Shown piece after piece: positions 1-10,157 of a stretch of 64,000 nt of DNA (position 1 is the stretch's first letter; every line of letters starts with the position of its first letter). Both the position numbers and the translations under genes were made by a program. The stretch is from Triglochin maritima (Eukaryota > Streptophyta > Magnoliopsida > Alismatales > Juncaginaceae): assembly GCA_963682175.1 (NCBI GenBank), contig OY821782.1, positions 26,309,741 through 26,373,740 on the forward strand, read 5' to 3'. The notes beneath the pieces are model-generated. The model saw only the letters and a program-made list of their open reading frames with translations. It had not been told where the DNA came from and did not search any database.

Positions 1-48
1 ATCAAGTAGACATTGGCCTCTAAGCCTAATTTTAAAATCAAGTAGACA

Positions 49-1387
49 TTGAACCATGTGGAGAAACATGTTCACCATGTCATTATCTTTGTAACCTTAA
101 GGAATAGAAAGCAGGTTAACAATCACATTTCCTTGCCACCACCACCATCTGTGCAACCCCTCGGTGGGAATGATGGTGAGGAAGAGGCTGCAGGTGAGGG
201 TAATACACCAATGTCTCCTTCTCAAGCACCGTAGAAAACCTACCTGCCAAAAGCTCCCTATCCTAGTAGGTTAACCAAAAAGCAGAGTGACACAATGGAT
301 TAGATATTAAAGGTCTTCAAACAAGTGAAGGTTAACATCCCCTTGTTGGATGTCATCCAACAAATACCTCAATATGCTTAAGTGTAGAAAGATCTCTACA
401 CAACCAAGAGGAAGACCAATGTTCCAAAGTAAGCATTCTTAGCTGCGAGTTTGAGCTCACTTTTGTCCAATCCTACATACACAAAGTACAACCATGATTG
501 TCCTACTATTCAGTGTATGATAGGGGACACTAGCATGAGTAATGTATTGCTTGATTTAGGATCAGCGGTCAACCTCCTCCCATCTTCAATTTATCAACAA
601 TTGAACTTGGGAGAATTGAAACCAACTAAGATCACCCTCCAATTGGAATAGATCCATTCGTGTCCCAAAAGGGATTATTGAGGACGTGCTCATCAAAGTT
701 GGAGAATTTATATTTCTAGTAGATTTTGTCATCCTCGATACCAACCATGTTGCGAACACTCACTCTCAAATACCTTTGATTTTGGGTAGACCATTTCTGG
801 CAACCTCCAACGCCTTAATTAATCGTAGAAATGGTCTCATGAAGCTCTCATTCGATAACATGAGTGCCGAGTTTCATGTGTTAAACTCTGGTAGGCAACA
901 AGAGCCCTTGGACCAACATTTAAATCGCAACCTCATCCGCCAATTAGAGATAGCACCTCAAAATCAACAAACACTGCCAACAACAATGCAACTCGTTGAG
1001 AATGTTTTTGTGCCCAGCAAAAACTCATTGTCTGTCTTTGCAATTCAACAGAGTGAGTTGACATCAAACATGAATATACAAAGGGAGTGTTTGTTGGAAG
1101 ATTCAGTTGAGACTATTATAGTTTTCGGTGGGGGCACACCTCATCGTATCCCCGTACTAGAAGGTGTCTTTACCCCATGTCCTATATCCGTTGAGCCCTT
1201 TGAGCTTCATCTTGACTCCAGCAAGGACCTACCTGCGACCGAGCTTATGCTTGATAATATAAAGGAGGTTGGGGGTCTTTGTTGGATGACTTGGGGAGAA
1301 GGCACATTCTTAGTGCGACAGGTGTGTCACATCACACAAATGAGCCTGAGGAACTCATTCCGATGCACTCGCCTATTAGTTGGAGGG
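49..1387 (+). pseudogene. gag-protease pseudogene of gypsy A
   Basis: The translation runs parallel to the second half of the intact gag-protease of gypsy C. It has a KAPYPSRL segment, VFKQVKVNIPLLD, a retropepsin-like LLDLGSAVNLLPSS motif and [14 protein letters not shown]. Family proteins act as capsid and nucleocapsid plus an aspartic protease. Here stops interrupt the frame at several places between about 230 and 660 (TAG or TAA after KAP, in TMD-stop-ILKVF, in QYA-stop, in VPK-stop and after TLQLE), so no functional product is expected. From 686 the frame stays open to 1612 and crosses into the psaA-like piece. The stretch between about 1000 and 1387 is not recognised. Confidence 0.85.
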
Positions 1388-1591
1388 GGTTGGTTCCATT
1401 ATCACAAAGCTGCACCAAAATTGGCCTGGTTCCAAGATGTAGAATCCTTGTTGAATCACCATTTAGCGGGGTTACTAGGACTTGGGTCTCTTTCTTGGGC
1501 CGGACACCAAATCCACGTATCTTTACCGATTAACAAATTTCTTGATGCTGGAGTGGACCCTAAAGAGATACCACTTCCCAATGAATTTATG
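1388..1591 (+). pseudogene. psaA: Chloroplast psaA fragment inside gypsy A
   Basis: About 68 codons read [20 protein letters not shown], then [19 protein letters not shown], then HVSLPIN and [10 protein letters not shown]. This is photosystem I P700 apoprotein A1, a plastid-encoded membrane protein. The segment covers the stretch around a histidine-rich helix of PsaA, with only a handful of apparent substitutions from what I remember of the family. It lies in the same frame as the upstream protease-like codons and ends in a TAA at 1610-1612 after a few unrelated codons. Only about 200 bp is recognisable; neither the upstream nor the downstream part of psaA is visible. The likely origin is nuclear plastid DNA (NUPT) or transduced sequence carried by the retroelement. 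Confidence 0.85.
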
Positions 1592-1723
1592 TTGGAGGGT
1601 TTTGTTCGATAAGCAACTAAACCCTAGTTAGGCAACACAACTCCACTCATTTACGTTACGTACACCCAACCAATATCATGAGGGGTTTAAGTATTTCAGT
1701 TTTGACCTTTCACCCCTCATAAC

Positions 1724-3887
1724 TGTAGGATTTCGTGTCCCTATGTATGTGTATATTTTAAAAAAATTAATGCAAACATACATGATCGATTTCATATTTT
1801 CAACAATTTTATGTACATTATTTTGTGTTTATTCTAATATCATACAAACCTACATATATTAAAATAAAGAAACAAGAGAGGATCATACCCAAAGGTTCTC
1901 TAAAACCTTTTCAAAGATCCGGAGTTCCGTTGCCGGTCAAATCGCCCGCCGATTCGCCTCCATGTGCTCACCAAACTCTAAACAAGATTAGCGAGAAAGG
2001 AGCTAGCCAATTCAATATCTAAATTAAGCTTAGAATTAAGCTAATAACATCTCCAAAGCTCCACGTGATTTGATCTCCAAAAGCTCTGACTAATTAAGAT
2101 AATTTCGTGGTGATTAGTGGGGAGATTAAGGAGAGAGAGAATTTGCATTAACACTTATGACACAAGTAGGGTGAGAGGTCCTATTTATACCCTCACAAAT
2201 CACCCACATCATGAACTATTCTCTAGCCATGATCTCTTGCTTTTCACTCCCAAAAACCAATCATCCTCAAAACCGTTTGACCAAGTCTGAAATTAATTCA
2301 GCCCATGATCTGAATTATTCTCTAAAAAATTCAGGCAAAATTGTACCAAACAGTCAACCAAAACTTCCAATCGGTTGACCGAACAATTAAGTTTTTATAA
2401 GTTTTGTCAGATCGTGAGCCAGACGGTCGACCGAATATTCACGAGAAAATTTCCATGGAAAATTTTGGTCAAACCACGTCTCACTCCGGTCGACCATTTA
2501 CTTACCAAAATTTCTCCTTGTAAATTTTGGTTGATCGTGTCCTTGAACCGATCGACCGTTATATCCCCAAGAAAACTCCTGGATATTTTCGGTCAACCGT
2601 GTACTCATGCCCAGTCGATCGATCCCACTAGCATGAGACATACTGATAATTTTGGTCGACCCACGCGTTCTGATCCTTGTCCGGCCGACCGTCCCTAAGG
2701 ACTCGGTCGACCGAACTCTAAACGGTTTACCGTTTTGACCTTGTTTTTGCCTTTGCCAAATTTTGGATTTATCTCCAACCAAATTTGATCTTTTGGGATT
2801 TTTAGCAAATCCATATCTCATGTAATATATTATCCTATGTAATGGTAAATTATTACACCCCATAATATATACATCTTATATTCATGATTCTAATTATGTC
2901 AATTTTCGTGACATATTGATTTTATTGATACACCACATGAGTCCCTTTTCACATGAAACCCGACACATCATATGAACTCAAAATTGAGCTTCTTGTTTCC
3001 CATTTTGTGGTGTGACCTATAAGAGGATCTAAGCTAAATTGGCAGTGATATTAAACACTCAATATCTCAAACTATAAGCGGTATCTAGCTACACCTTATA
3101 GTTACCCAATTAGCATAGATATCTTGTTCCACTCGAACTAAACACAATCGATCTAGTAATGTAAGTGCACCACTTGTGTCTATCCATTGCCTCATGATAT
3201 TAAGAATATATACAAAGTAGAAATGTGTCACCTTTGTATTATATTTATTTCTGGATCTCTTTAAGCTAATTATAACTATGTAACTTAAGTCAAGTTACAT
3301 TGTGCACATTATAATTTTTCTTTATCAAGGGGCCACTAATATCATCACTCAATTAAGAGGGGCAATGATAATTTTTTGACTAGCTATCTTGTCCAGCATA
3401 AGTCATGTTCAACCAACTATTGTCTTTATCACTATATTCATTGATAGTTTTTGACAATAATCAAATTAAGCACTGCTTGAGTGAAAAGATATTAGTCTCA
3501 TATCTTAGGATCCAAGACACGGTAAAACTTTAATGACACGAAACACAATTCCACAATGTTTTACTTGTTAGGTCTATTTAATATATAAAAGTTATCTTTT
3601 CCTCTTTTATATGCTCGTGTCGTCAAATATTTGTAGAGCTACAATAATTGATGACCAACGCGACAATCTTATCTCTGTAATTAATGTTCCATGTTAATTA
3701 CCATGATTGTGAACAACTTTTGATTTATGTAAACCATTATCTTTTAGAGTTCTACGGTTAAGGACCAAGAGCCTCTTCCTTACCACTTTCAAAAGACGAA
3801 TACAATAATCAAGGAACAAAATGCTTGCACATTCAATTCATAACAATTGACATATAAAAGTAAAACTTTTAGAACACATTCCTTTCA
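1724..3887 (-). mobile_element. Solo LTR of the copia 1 family
   Basis: Begins TGTAGGATTTC and ends CATTCCTTTCA, as the copia 1 LTRs do (TGTAGGATTTC...CATTCCCTTCA). It is flanked by a perfect 5 bp duplication ATAAC (1719-1723 and 3888-3892). No internal domain lies between the ends, so it is a solo LTR left by LTR-LTR recombination. It is diverged from the copia 1 LTRs and 2164 bp long. At about 2400-2710 it carries a degenerate set of GGTCGACC-type motifs. It interrupts the gypsy A spacer, and the flanks join cleanly across one ATAAC. Confidence 0.95.
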
Positions 3888-3892
3888 ATAAC

Positions 3893-5598
3893 ACCTCACG
3901 AGTACCAATGAAGTGGGCCCATCATGGCAAATCTCTGGTCCGCAGGACTTGATGTTCTCATTTGACGTTCCATGAGCAAATGATTATGAAAATAAATTTG
4001 TTGACGTATGTATATATCTTGTTTAAAAGAAAAAAAGGAAAAACAAAAACACAAAACATAAAACATAAAAGACTCCAGAAGTGAGCAGTGGTTGTTGTGG
4101 CCCCAACCCTTGAGTATTTGTAATCCTTTTATAAGTATCACATATGTTTTGAGGAGAATTCGGGATTATGTCCATCAACATAACCATGAACTCCCATTTG
4201 CACTTCATGTTGGTGAGATCATTTCTTCTTCACGCAAAAATCCTTGTAGTATCATACTCACATTCAACCCTTGAGGACAATGCATGAAGTAAGTGTGGGG
4301 TGTATTTTACGTGTGTACATAGTCAAGTCTTTTCCTTTAATTTTGTCTTCTTTTGTGTGCATTGTTAGGATCATGTTGGTGTGCTGCATTTAGTATCAAT
4401 ATATGTGCCTACCTTGATCCTTGGGTAACTGGTCTTCTTTTTCTTGCATAGTGCTTTAATTTTCTCATTTCTTTCTAAATCTTCATGTGTTTGCGAAAGA
4501 AAATATTTTGTAGGTTTTGTGTGTGTTTAACATGTGCAAAACCGTTGAGAGGCAATCAAAAGAGAAGCTCCCAAAATTGACTTGAACATGATGCATTAGG
4601 TTATCTAGTATACAAACTTTAGGTCTTATCTAGTCGTAAGGATGCAACCCGGTCTTCCCTCGAGGGGCGTGTAATCATAGGGTTTCAGTACTCAAACAAA
4701 TAAAGAAGTCCACCCTGAACCTAGTGAGTCGAATAATTAGTGTCTGTTAGTATAAGGAAGTTTGTTGTAGTGAGGGACCCTTAAAATCTTGTTGTGAAAT
4801 TTTACGTCTAAGGGTTTTGGTTCCCATGTAGATAAGAAATAGGTGGTGTTCTCTCTTCTCGCACGACTCCTATCACTCGGAAATTAAGTCTGAGGGGATT
4901 TAGTGTCTGGTGCTTTCGAGTCATCTAACTTGGGATGCACCGACCGAACTCCCGTTACACGGGGGTAGGGATCACCCTATGTGGAGATTTGGGGGAAGGT
5001 GTACGTGATAGTGTAAGTCCTCACAGTCAATGATGTACGAAACCCGACCCTGGGAGAATCAAACACCAACTAGTGTAAATCATAATGCTCCAAAAAGAAA
5101 AAAAAGAGGAAAAAAGATAAGACAAATAAGAACCTTAATGGACTTTACACGATGTATCACTTTAAGAAGTTAAGGTCGCCCATGTCTTTCACTTAAGTCC
5201 TTAACTAACTTTCACGAATGGTTCACTTAAGTCCTTAACAACTAGTGGACTGATTACATATATAGAGTCGACTCGTAGAATAACCGTATCCAATGATCGA
5301 CAAAAAATGAGTCCATCGAGTCGTGTTGATAGGTCGAATAATGCATCTATGTTCTTGAGTCGTGTTGATAGGTCGAATAATTAGTTTGTGGGTATATCCG
5401 CTGAAAACACTCAGGAGACAAGACTCCTCCTCCTTGGCGACAAGGGAGTTTAACGGCTTGCTGCACATGCTAAGTGCAACCGTGATTCCTACGAAAGTGA
5501 GTTAGGATTTCCCTGTTCTCCGTATGTTTTTCATTTCTTTCATTTTTCTCTTTCTTTGTTTTGCTCGGGACTAGCAAAAAACTAGGTGTAGGGGTATT
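3893..5598 (+). other. Non-coding spacer of gypsy A between gag and 3' LTR
   Basis: About 1.7 kb without a credible gene. It contains the family-typical stretch with TTGAGGACAATGCATGAAG followed by TAAGTGTGGGG near 4270-4305, and a direct repeat of about 25 bp (GTCGTGTTGATAGGTCGAAT near 5323 and again near 5360). It ends with GACTAGCAAAAAACTAGGTG and the purine tract AGGTGTAGGGGT that primes plus-strand synthesis. The same closing block occurs in reverse next to the gypsy C 3' LTR at about 9060-9100. Confidence 0.7.
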
Positions 5599-7220
5599 TT
5601 ATAGACATCATATAATGCATATATTCATGTCTTATATCCTCTATTTTGAACCTAAGCATTGTTACGTAATGAGTTTTATGTTTAAGTTTCAGGAATAAAC
5701 ATGGTTGAGAAGAAGAGACACTGAAAGGACCTGAATGCAAGAAAAAGGATTGAATGGTGATACTTATGGACTGACATGCAAGAGAGAAGGGCCCAGATGT
5801 AGACCAAAAGGACCTAGAAGAAAATCAAGAAACTCCACACCTACATGATGAGTATTTTGACAATTCGATTTGGGCCTAAACTCCAATAACCAACTCGGGT
5901 GCACTACACCTGAAGAAATGAACTAGCAAAACACTCTCCAAACCAGGACGCGATCCAAGCCTTATAGACAACCATTTGGCGGTATCAGACCGCTGGTTTG
6001 TGGTCGGGTCTTCTCCACACCCGATAATATTTAGGCGGGTCATGTATTAGAGTGTTTTATGTCTATTTTTAGTAGTGTATTAGTCCCACATCGGGGTATT
6101 GTCCCCCATTACATTTTTCTATGACTATAAATATAACTCTTTCTCTTCTCTTGTAATATACTACATGCTTGGTGGCTAATCCCTCTACTTATAGTAAAGC
6201 CTTGGAACAAAAACTCAAGTGCAAAGATGCTACTTGTCATGTGAGTCATGAATAAAATAAATCTTTTCTTAGTTCATGTTGTGCCTCTTTTATTACTTGG
6301 ATGCTTAACGTAATTTCGTTTCATTAATCTTAGTAGACTTAGTTAACATGTTTTCTCTTAACATAATAGTTAGCTTAATGATTAGTGAGTAGTTTCATCC
6401 TCTTTGGGGGTGGAGATGATGTACATATATGTTGTGAAGTTTGGATGTTTGATGAATTTTTGATTGTGTAGACTTGTATGTTTGTATGTTCATCGGGGGT
6501 GTTTTAATCATCTACATGTTGGGGGATTTTTGATTAGTTTTGTCATAAGATTTAGACACTTCCCATGCTTAGTTTCCTCATGTTTATTGACTGAAATTTC
6601 CTATTGAATATGCTACATGTTAGTTATGTGTTTGTATTAGTGTTTGCTTGCTTGATTGATTGAGGAAACTTTGTTTTGATGAGTTTTTCCATAAGATTTA
6701 GACACCTCTCATGCTTAGATTTGTTCTATACAAGAGTTCATGGTTTTTGATGAGTCTTGCCATATCCTTAGACACTTCTCATGATGAGACTAGTCTCATG
6801 ATAATCAAGTAGTAATTGCCGATACGTTGTGGATTGATAGGTTTTACCACATCTGTAGACATTTGCTATGCATGAAGACACACATATGATGGACACACAT
6901 AAATGTTTATATGCATCATTCATCACTTATTTCACTTCATTTGTGTGCACACTCCACCCCTTAGGGGTTTCTTTTCTTGAATTCAAATATCTTTATTATT
7001 TCTTTAGTTAGTTTTAGTCAATCTTTAGTTGATTTCTTTTGCATTTGTTAACTACTAGTTTAGTGTAGTCTAGTTTAGTGTAATCACATCTCTTCTCCCC
7101 TATTTTGCCACTTGATTTCTGACAAACTAGAGACTACTCACCTCCCTGTGGATCGACCCGTACTTGCCATGTCTTCACTGACGACTTTGCACTTGCGGTT
7201 AATTAATAAAATGTTTAACA
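5599..7220 (+). repeat. 3' LTR of gypsy A
   Basis: 1622 bp. It aligns with the start of the solo gypsy LTR at 47653-49220 (TGATTGACATC there, TTATAGACATC here, so the TG start is mutated) and with the gypsy C LTR end (GACCCGTACTTGCC... CACTTGCGGTT). It ends TTTAACA at 7220, where copia 2 coding sequence resumes. The U3 region shows a hairpin at 5979-5993 (GCGGT-ATCAG-ACCGC, extendable with AACCA/TGGTT), then an snRNA-type upstream element and a TATA box. Confidence 0.85.
6083..6133 (+). promoter_or_regulatory. LTR promoter with USE-like element and TATA box
   Basis: GTCCCACATCG (6083-6093) matches the plant snRNA upstream sequence element consensus RTCCCACATCG exactly. TATAAATA starts at 6126, leaving 32 bp between them. 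Directly after the USE comes GGGGTATTGTCCCC, a short imperfect palindrome. The same arrangement occurs in the LTRs at 20866 and 47653. Confidence 0.6.
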
Positions 7221-7405
7221 CATAGTATTTCAATTTATTGTGGTTAGCACCCTTTGAATACTTGTCGTTCTTAGAAAAAAAGACTGTTGCGGCATTATCA
7301 CAATAAATTTTCAGCGACTTGGCAATAAAGTCGACAATTCCAAGCCTAGAAATATAATTCCGCAACTATAAACCATGAATAGTAGCCTCAAAGCATGATA
7401 CCAAC
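7221..7405 (-). pseudogene. RNase H end fragment of copia 2
   Basis: Minus-strand translation gives CFEAT, then LRNYISRLGIVDFIAKSLK and IYCDNAATVFFSKNDKYSKG, the C-terminal part of a copia RNase H (YCDN motif). It continues the RNase H codons seen at 15278-15460. The two parts were separated by solo LTR B: joining at the 5 bp flank gives an uninterrupted EAE...CFEAT junction. The codons end at 7221, where gypsy A inserted. Confidence 0.85.
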
Positions 7406-7828
7406 TGACGCCGTGTAGAATTGTGATGGATTCTACAAGCGTATGACACCCACAACTACAAGAAAATTGAAGAGAAGAACACCAAGTTGAGATAGAACTA
7501 TCTCTGATTTTTTTGTATATTAATTCAAACGAAAATTGGTTCTATTCTTGACCTACAAGCCAGGTCTTATAACTTTAATTCAGTATAGGAATTAGGAAGT
7601 TAACCAACAAGGTAACTCCTATGATTTGCATCTAAATAAACAAATAACAACAAGGAAATAAGTAACTACGAAAATAGCTTATTTAAAATTAAGGAAACCT
7701 TCCATAAACCAAAACCTTCCATAAACCTAATTGGAAGTAATTCATATGCGGATGGGGGAGGAAACTTCTTGCTGACTTGGCTTGTTGGCTGGAAGGAAAC
7801 TTCCTTGCTGAGCTGGCTGGTCGGTAGG

Positions 7829-9058
7829 TGATGAGAATTAATTTTATACCGCAAGTGCACGGTGTCAATGAAGACGTGGCAAATACGGGTCGAACACAAG
7901 GAGGGAGAGATTCTGTTTTTAGTGTGATTTCGATTGGAGAAAAGAAAGAGAGAAGAAATAAATGGGTTTTGAGATTTTTGGGTTTTAGTTATTTAAAGCA
8001 AGAAACAAAAACAATTAAAACTAAAGCAAGAACAAAGAAGTGAATTCCGTTGGGTGGAGGTTTAGATTTAAGGTTTAGATTAGAGAATTCAGAAACTTAT
8101 AATAAATCATATTAGTTATAAAGCATTACATGATAAATGATTTAACATAAACTCAAGTAATCAAAATATACTAACACGAAATTAAAATAATAACATCCAT
8201 TCATCTTCTCTTCACCCTAAATCGTCACCTCCACCCTTTGGAAGGAGTTAGAAACTCATGGAGGGAGGAAGAAGAAGGGATCCTAGAGACATTAAAAGAA
8301 AACTAAAACAAGAATTAAAAGAACAGAATTTTATTGCTAAAAAGAAGATTACAAGACAAAGACTAAAAATAAAAACCTAAGACTAAGGACCAAGGACCCT
8401 TCTAACATCGTTCTCGGGTCTATTTATAGTTGTTACAAGAGACCTAAGTATAGAATTGGAGAGTACACGTGTCCAGACACGACTGGTCAAAATTGGAGCA
8501 CACGGATCGACTAGGGGGCGGCGTTTCCGCCGCCTGATGCATGTAATGTGCGGCGATTTCGCCGCATGATCTCCTCAGATTTAATCCGGATTTTGGTTGA
8601 ATGTTTATGGTATGATTTGATCCTCCTTTACGCGTCTGGATTGATTCTTTCCATTCTTTTGAACTCCGGATTAATTCTTTCACATATTTGGAGATATACA
8701 TTGATTTTTCTATATATTTTCTCCAAGAGAATAAAAGCTACTCGTGATTTGCACTTAGGTCCTTGACTTTTTGCAGTTAAGTCCCCGGCTACTTTTGTGC
8801 TTAAGTCCTTGTTCTTTTTGCAATTAGGACTTGAATGCTTTTATGCTTGGATACATTTCCATTCGTAACCCGATAATCTTGAACTTGGTCTTTATGATAG
8901 AAATGAGTCTTTTGCACGCGTTTATGCTCGGGATGTGGGTAAATTGCATTCAGGTCCCTGTATTCTGTAAATAAGACTAGACACATACCTTAGTAGCATT
9001 TATTGATGTAAAAGTAATCTAAATGAAAGACATATGATGCAATGTATGCAATGCATCA
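7829..9058 (-). repeat. 3' LTR of gypsy C
   Basis: 1230 bp, TG...CA, adjoining the purine tract (read on the minus strand CTAGGTGTGGGGGTATT just before the LTR). Near 8517-8534 and 8549-8566 it holds two GC-rich hairpins (GGCGGCG-TTTC-CGCCGCC and TGCGGCG-ATTT-CGCCGCA). A minus-strand TATA (CTATAAATAG) lies at about 8419-8428. Short frames inside it repeat identically in the other LTR and are not genes. Confidence 0.95.
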
Positions 9059-10157
9059 AATACCCCCACACCTAGATTTTGCTAGTCCCTAGCAAAACAG
9101 AAGATAAAAAATAAAAATAGGGAAATCCTAACTCACTTTCGTAGGAATCACGGTTGCACTTAGCATGTGCAACAAGCCTTTAAACCTCCTTGTTGCCAAG
9201 GGGGAGGAGTGTTGTCTCCTGAGGGTTTTCAGCGGATATACCCATAAAATCCTGAATCAACATTTCATTAATAGTTCTCAATGTCCCTACCTCAACCATA
9301 TACATATCACTGAGAATTCTTGCATGCGCATTATATAAATCTAACTCATTAAAAATATGACTTGGTCTTTGTTCCTCCAACATTCACACCACTAACCCTT
9401 TTACACATGTTTATCACTTGAATTATTTTGCACGCCTCCTCTGGTGGTGAAGTATCATTCGGATCAACCATGGCATGGATCATTCTTTTAGCTTTGGGCC
9501 TTGAGTATTATTATTTTTTTCTTTTCTTTTCTTCCGTGATTCAACACATTTGCTTTTTGACACTTTTACCCTTTTTGCATTTGTGTAGCGAGTTTGGTCG
9601 ATAATCCCGAGCTGGTAGACTCAAGTTACCGGGTTTCAAGATACCCCTACGGACCAGTGACTCAAAGGCTTGGGCTTTTGTAATCATTTTGCAAAATGTG
9701 TTTTCTTCACTTTATTCCTTTATTTTTATTTTTATTTTCCTCAAGGCTTAATTGCTATTAGAAGTCCACACTTCCCGGTATATTTTCCTCAACCTCTGCT
9801 TTTTATCAACCACTTCAAAGATTTGATTCATCCAATTTAAGTGCATACATGTCTTAAAGGGCAATGGGTTATTTCTTTGGAACTTAGATTTATGTCACAA
9901 TTTCTACAAGCAGAACTATATAATAAGGAACAAAAACTCAATGCAATTTGTACACAGATTTTGGTAGTTCAATCTTAAGCTATGTCATGGAACATTGATT
10001 TTTTTTTTAAATAGAAGAAAACAAACAAATAGATATATACATAGATAAACACCCCCCCACACCTAAATCATGCATTGTCCTCAATGTATGCACAGATACA
10101 ATAAATGCACTTATTACCTGCGTCGGCTTGCGACAGAGGGGTTGAGTTTGCTCAAAG
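9059..10157 (-). other. Non-coding spacer and purine tract of gypsy C
   Basis: About 1.1 kb between the gag stop and the 3' LTR. No conserved domain is visible in any frame. The part next to the LTR reads on the minus strand as GGGACTAGCAAAATCTAGGT followed by a G-run, the plus-strand primer tract. Around 10060-10090 it has the family stretch with ACATTGAGGACAATGCATGA read on the minus strand. Confidence 0.75.

Larger units (their letters stand above)
1..7220 (+). mobile_element. Gypsy A: right part of a gag-only Ty3/gypsy element
   Basis: A decayed Ty3/gypsy-type element whose 5' end is outside the window. In order it shows a broken gag-protease frame, a psaA-like piece, an inserted solo LTR, a non-coding spacer, a purine tract (AGGTGTAGGGGT) and a 3' LTR ending at 7220. 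No reverse transcriptase, RNase H or integrase is visible in the roughly 3.4 kb of internal sequence left after removing the solo LTR. The layout matches intact gypsy C at 7829-15212. It sits inside the RNase H region of copia 2, because copia codons resume directly at 7221. Its own TSD cannot be checked. Many in-frame stops mark it as old. Confidence 0.85.

Noticed and set aside
8444..8986. Short open frames in the gypsy C LTR, repeated at 14598-15140
   Set aside because: They are identical because the LTRs are nearly identical, match no family and lie over the hairpins and promoter.
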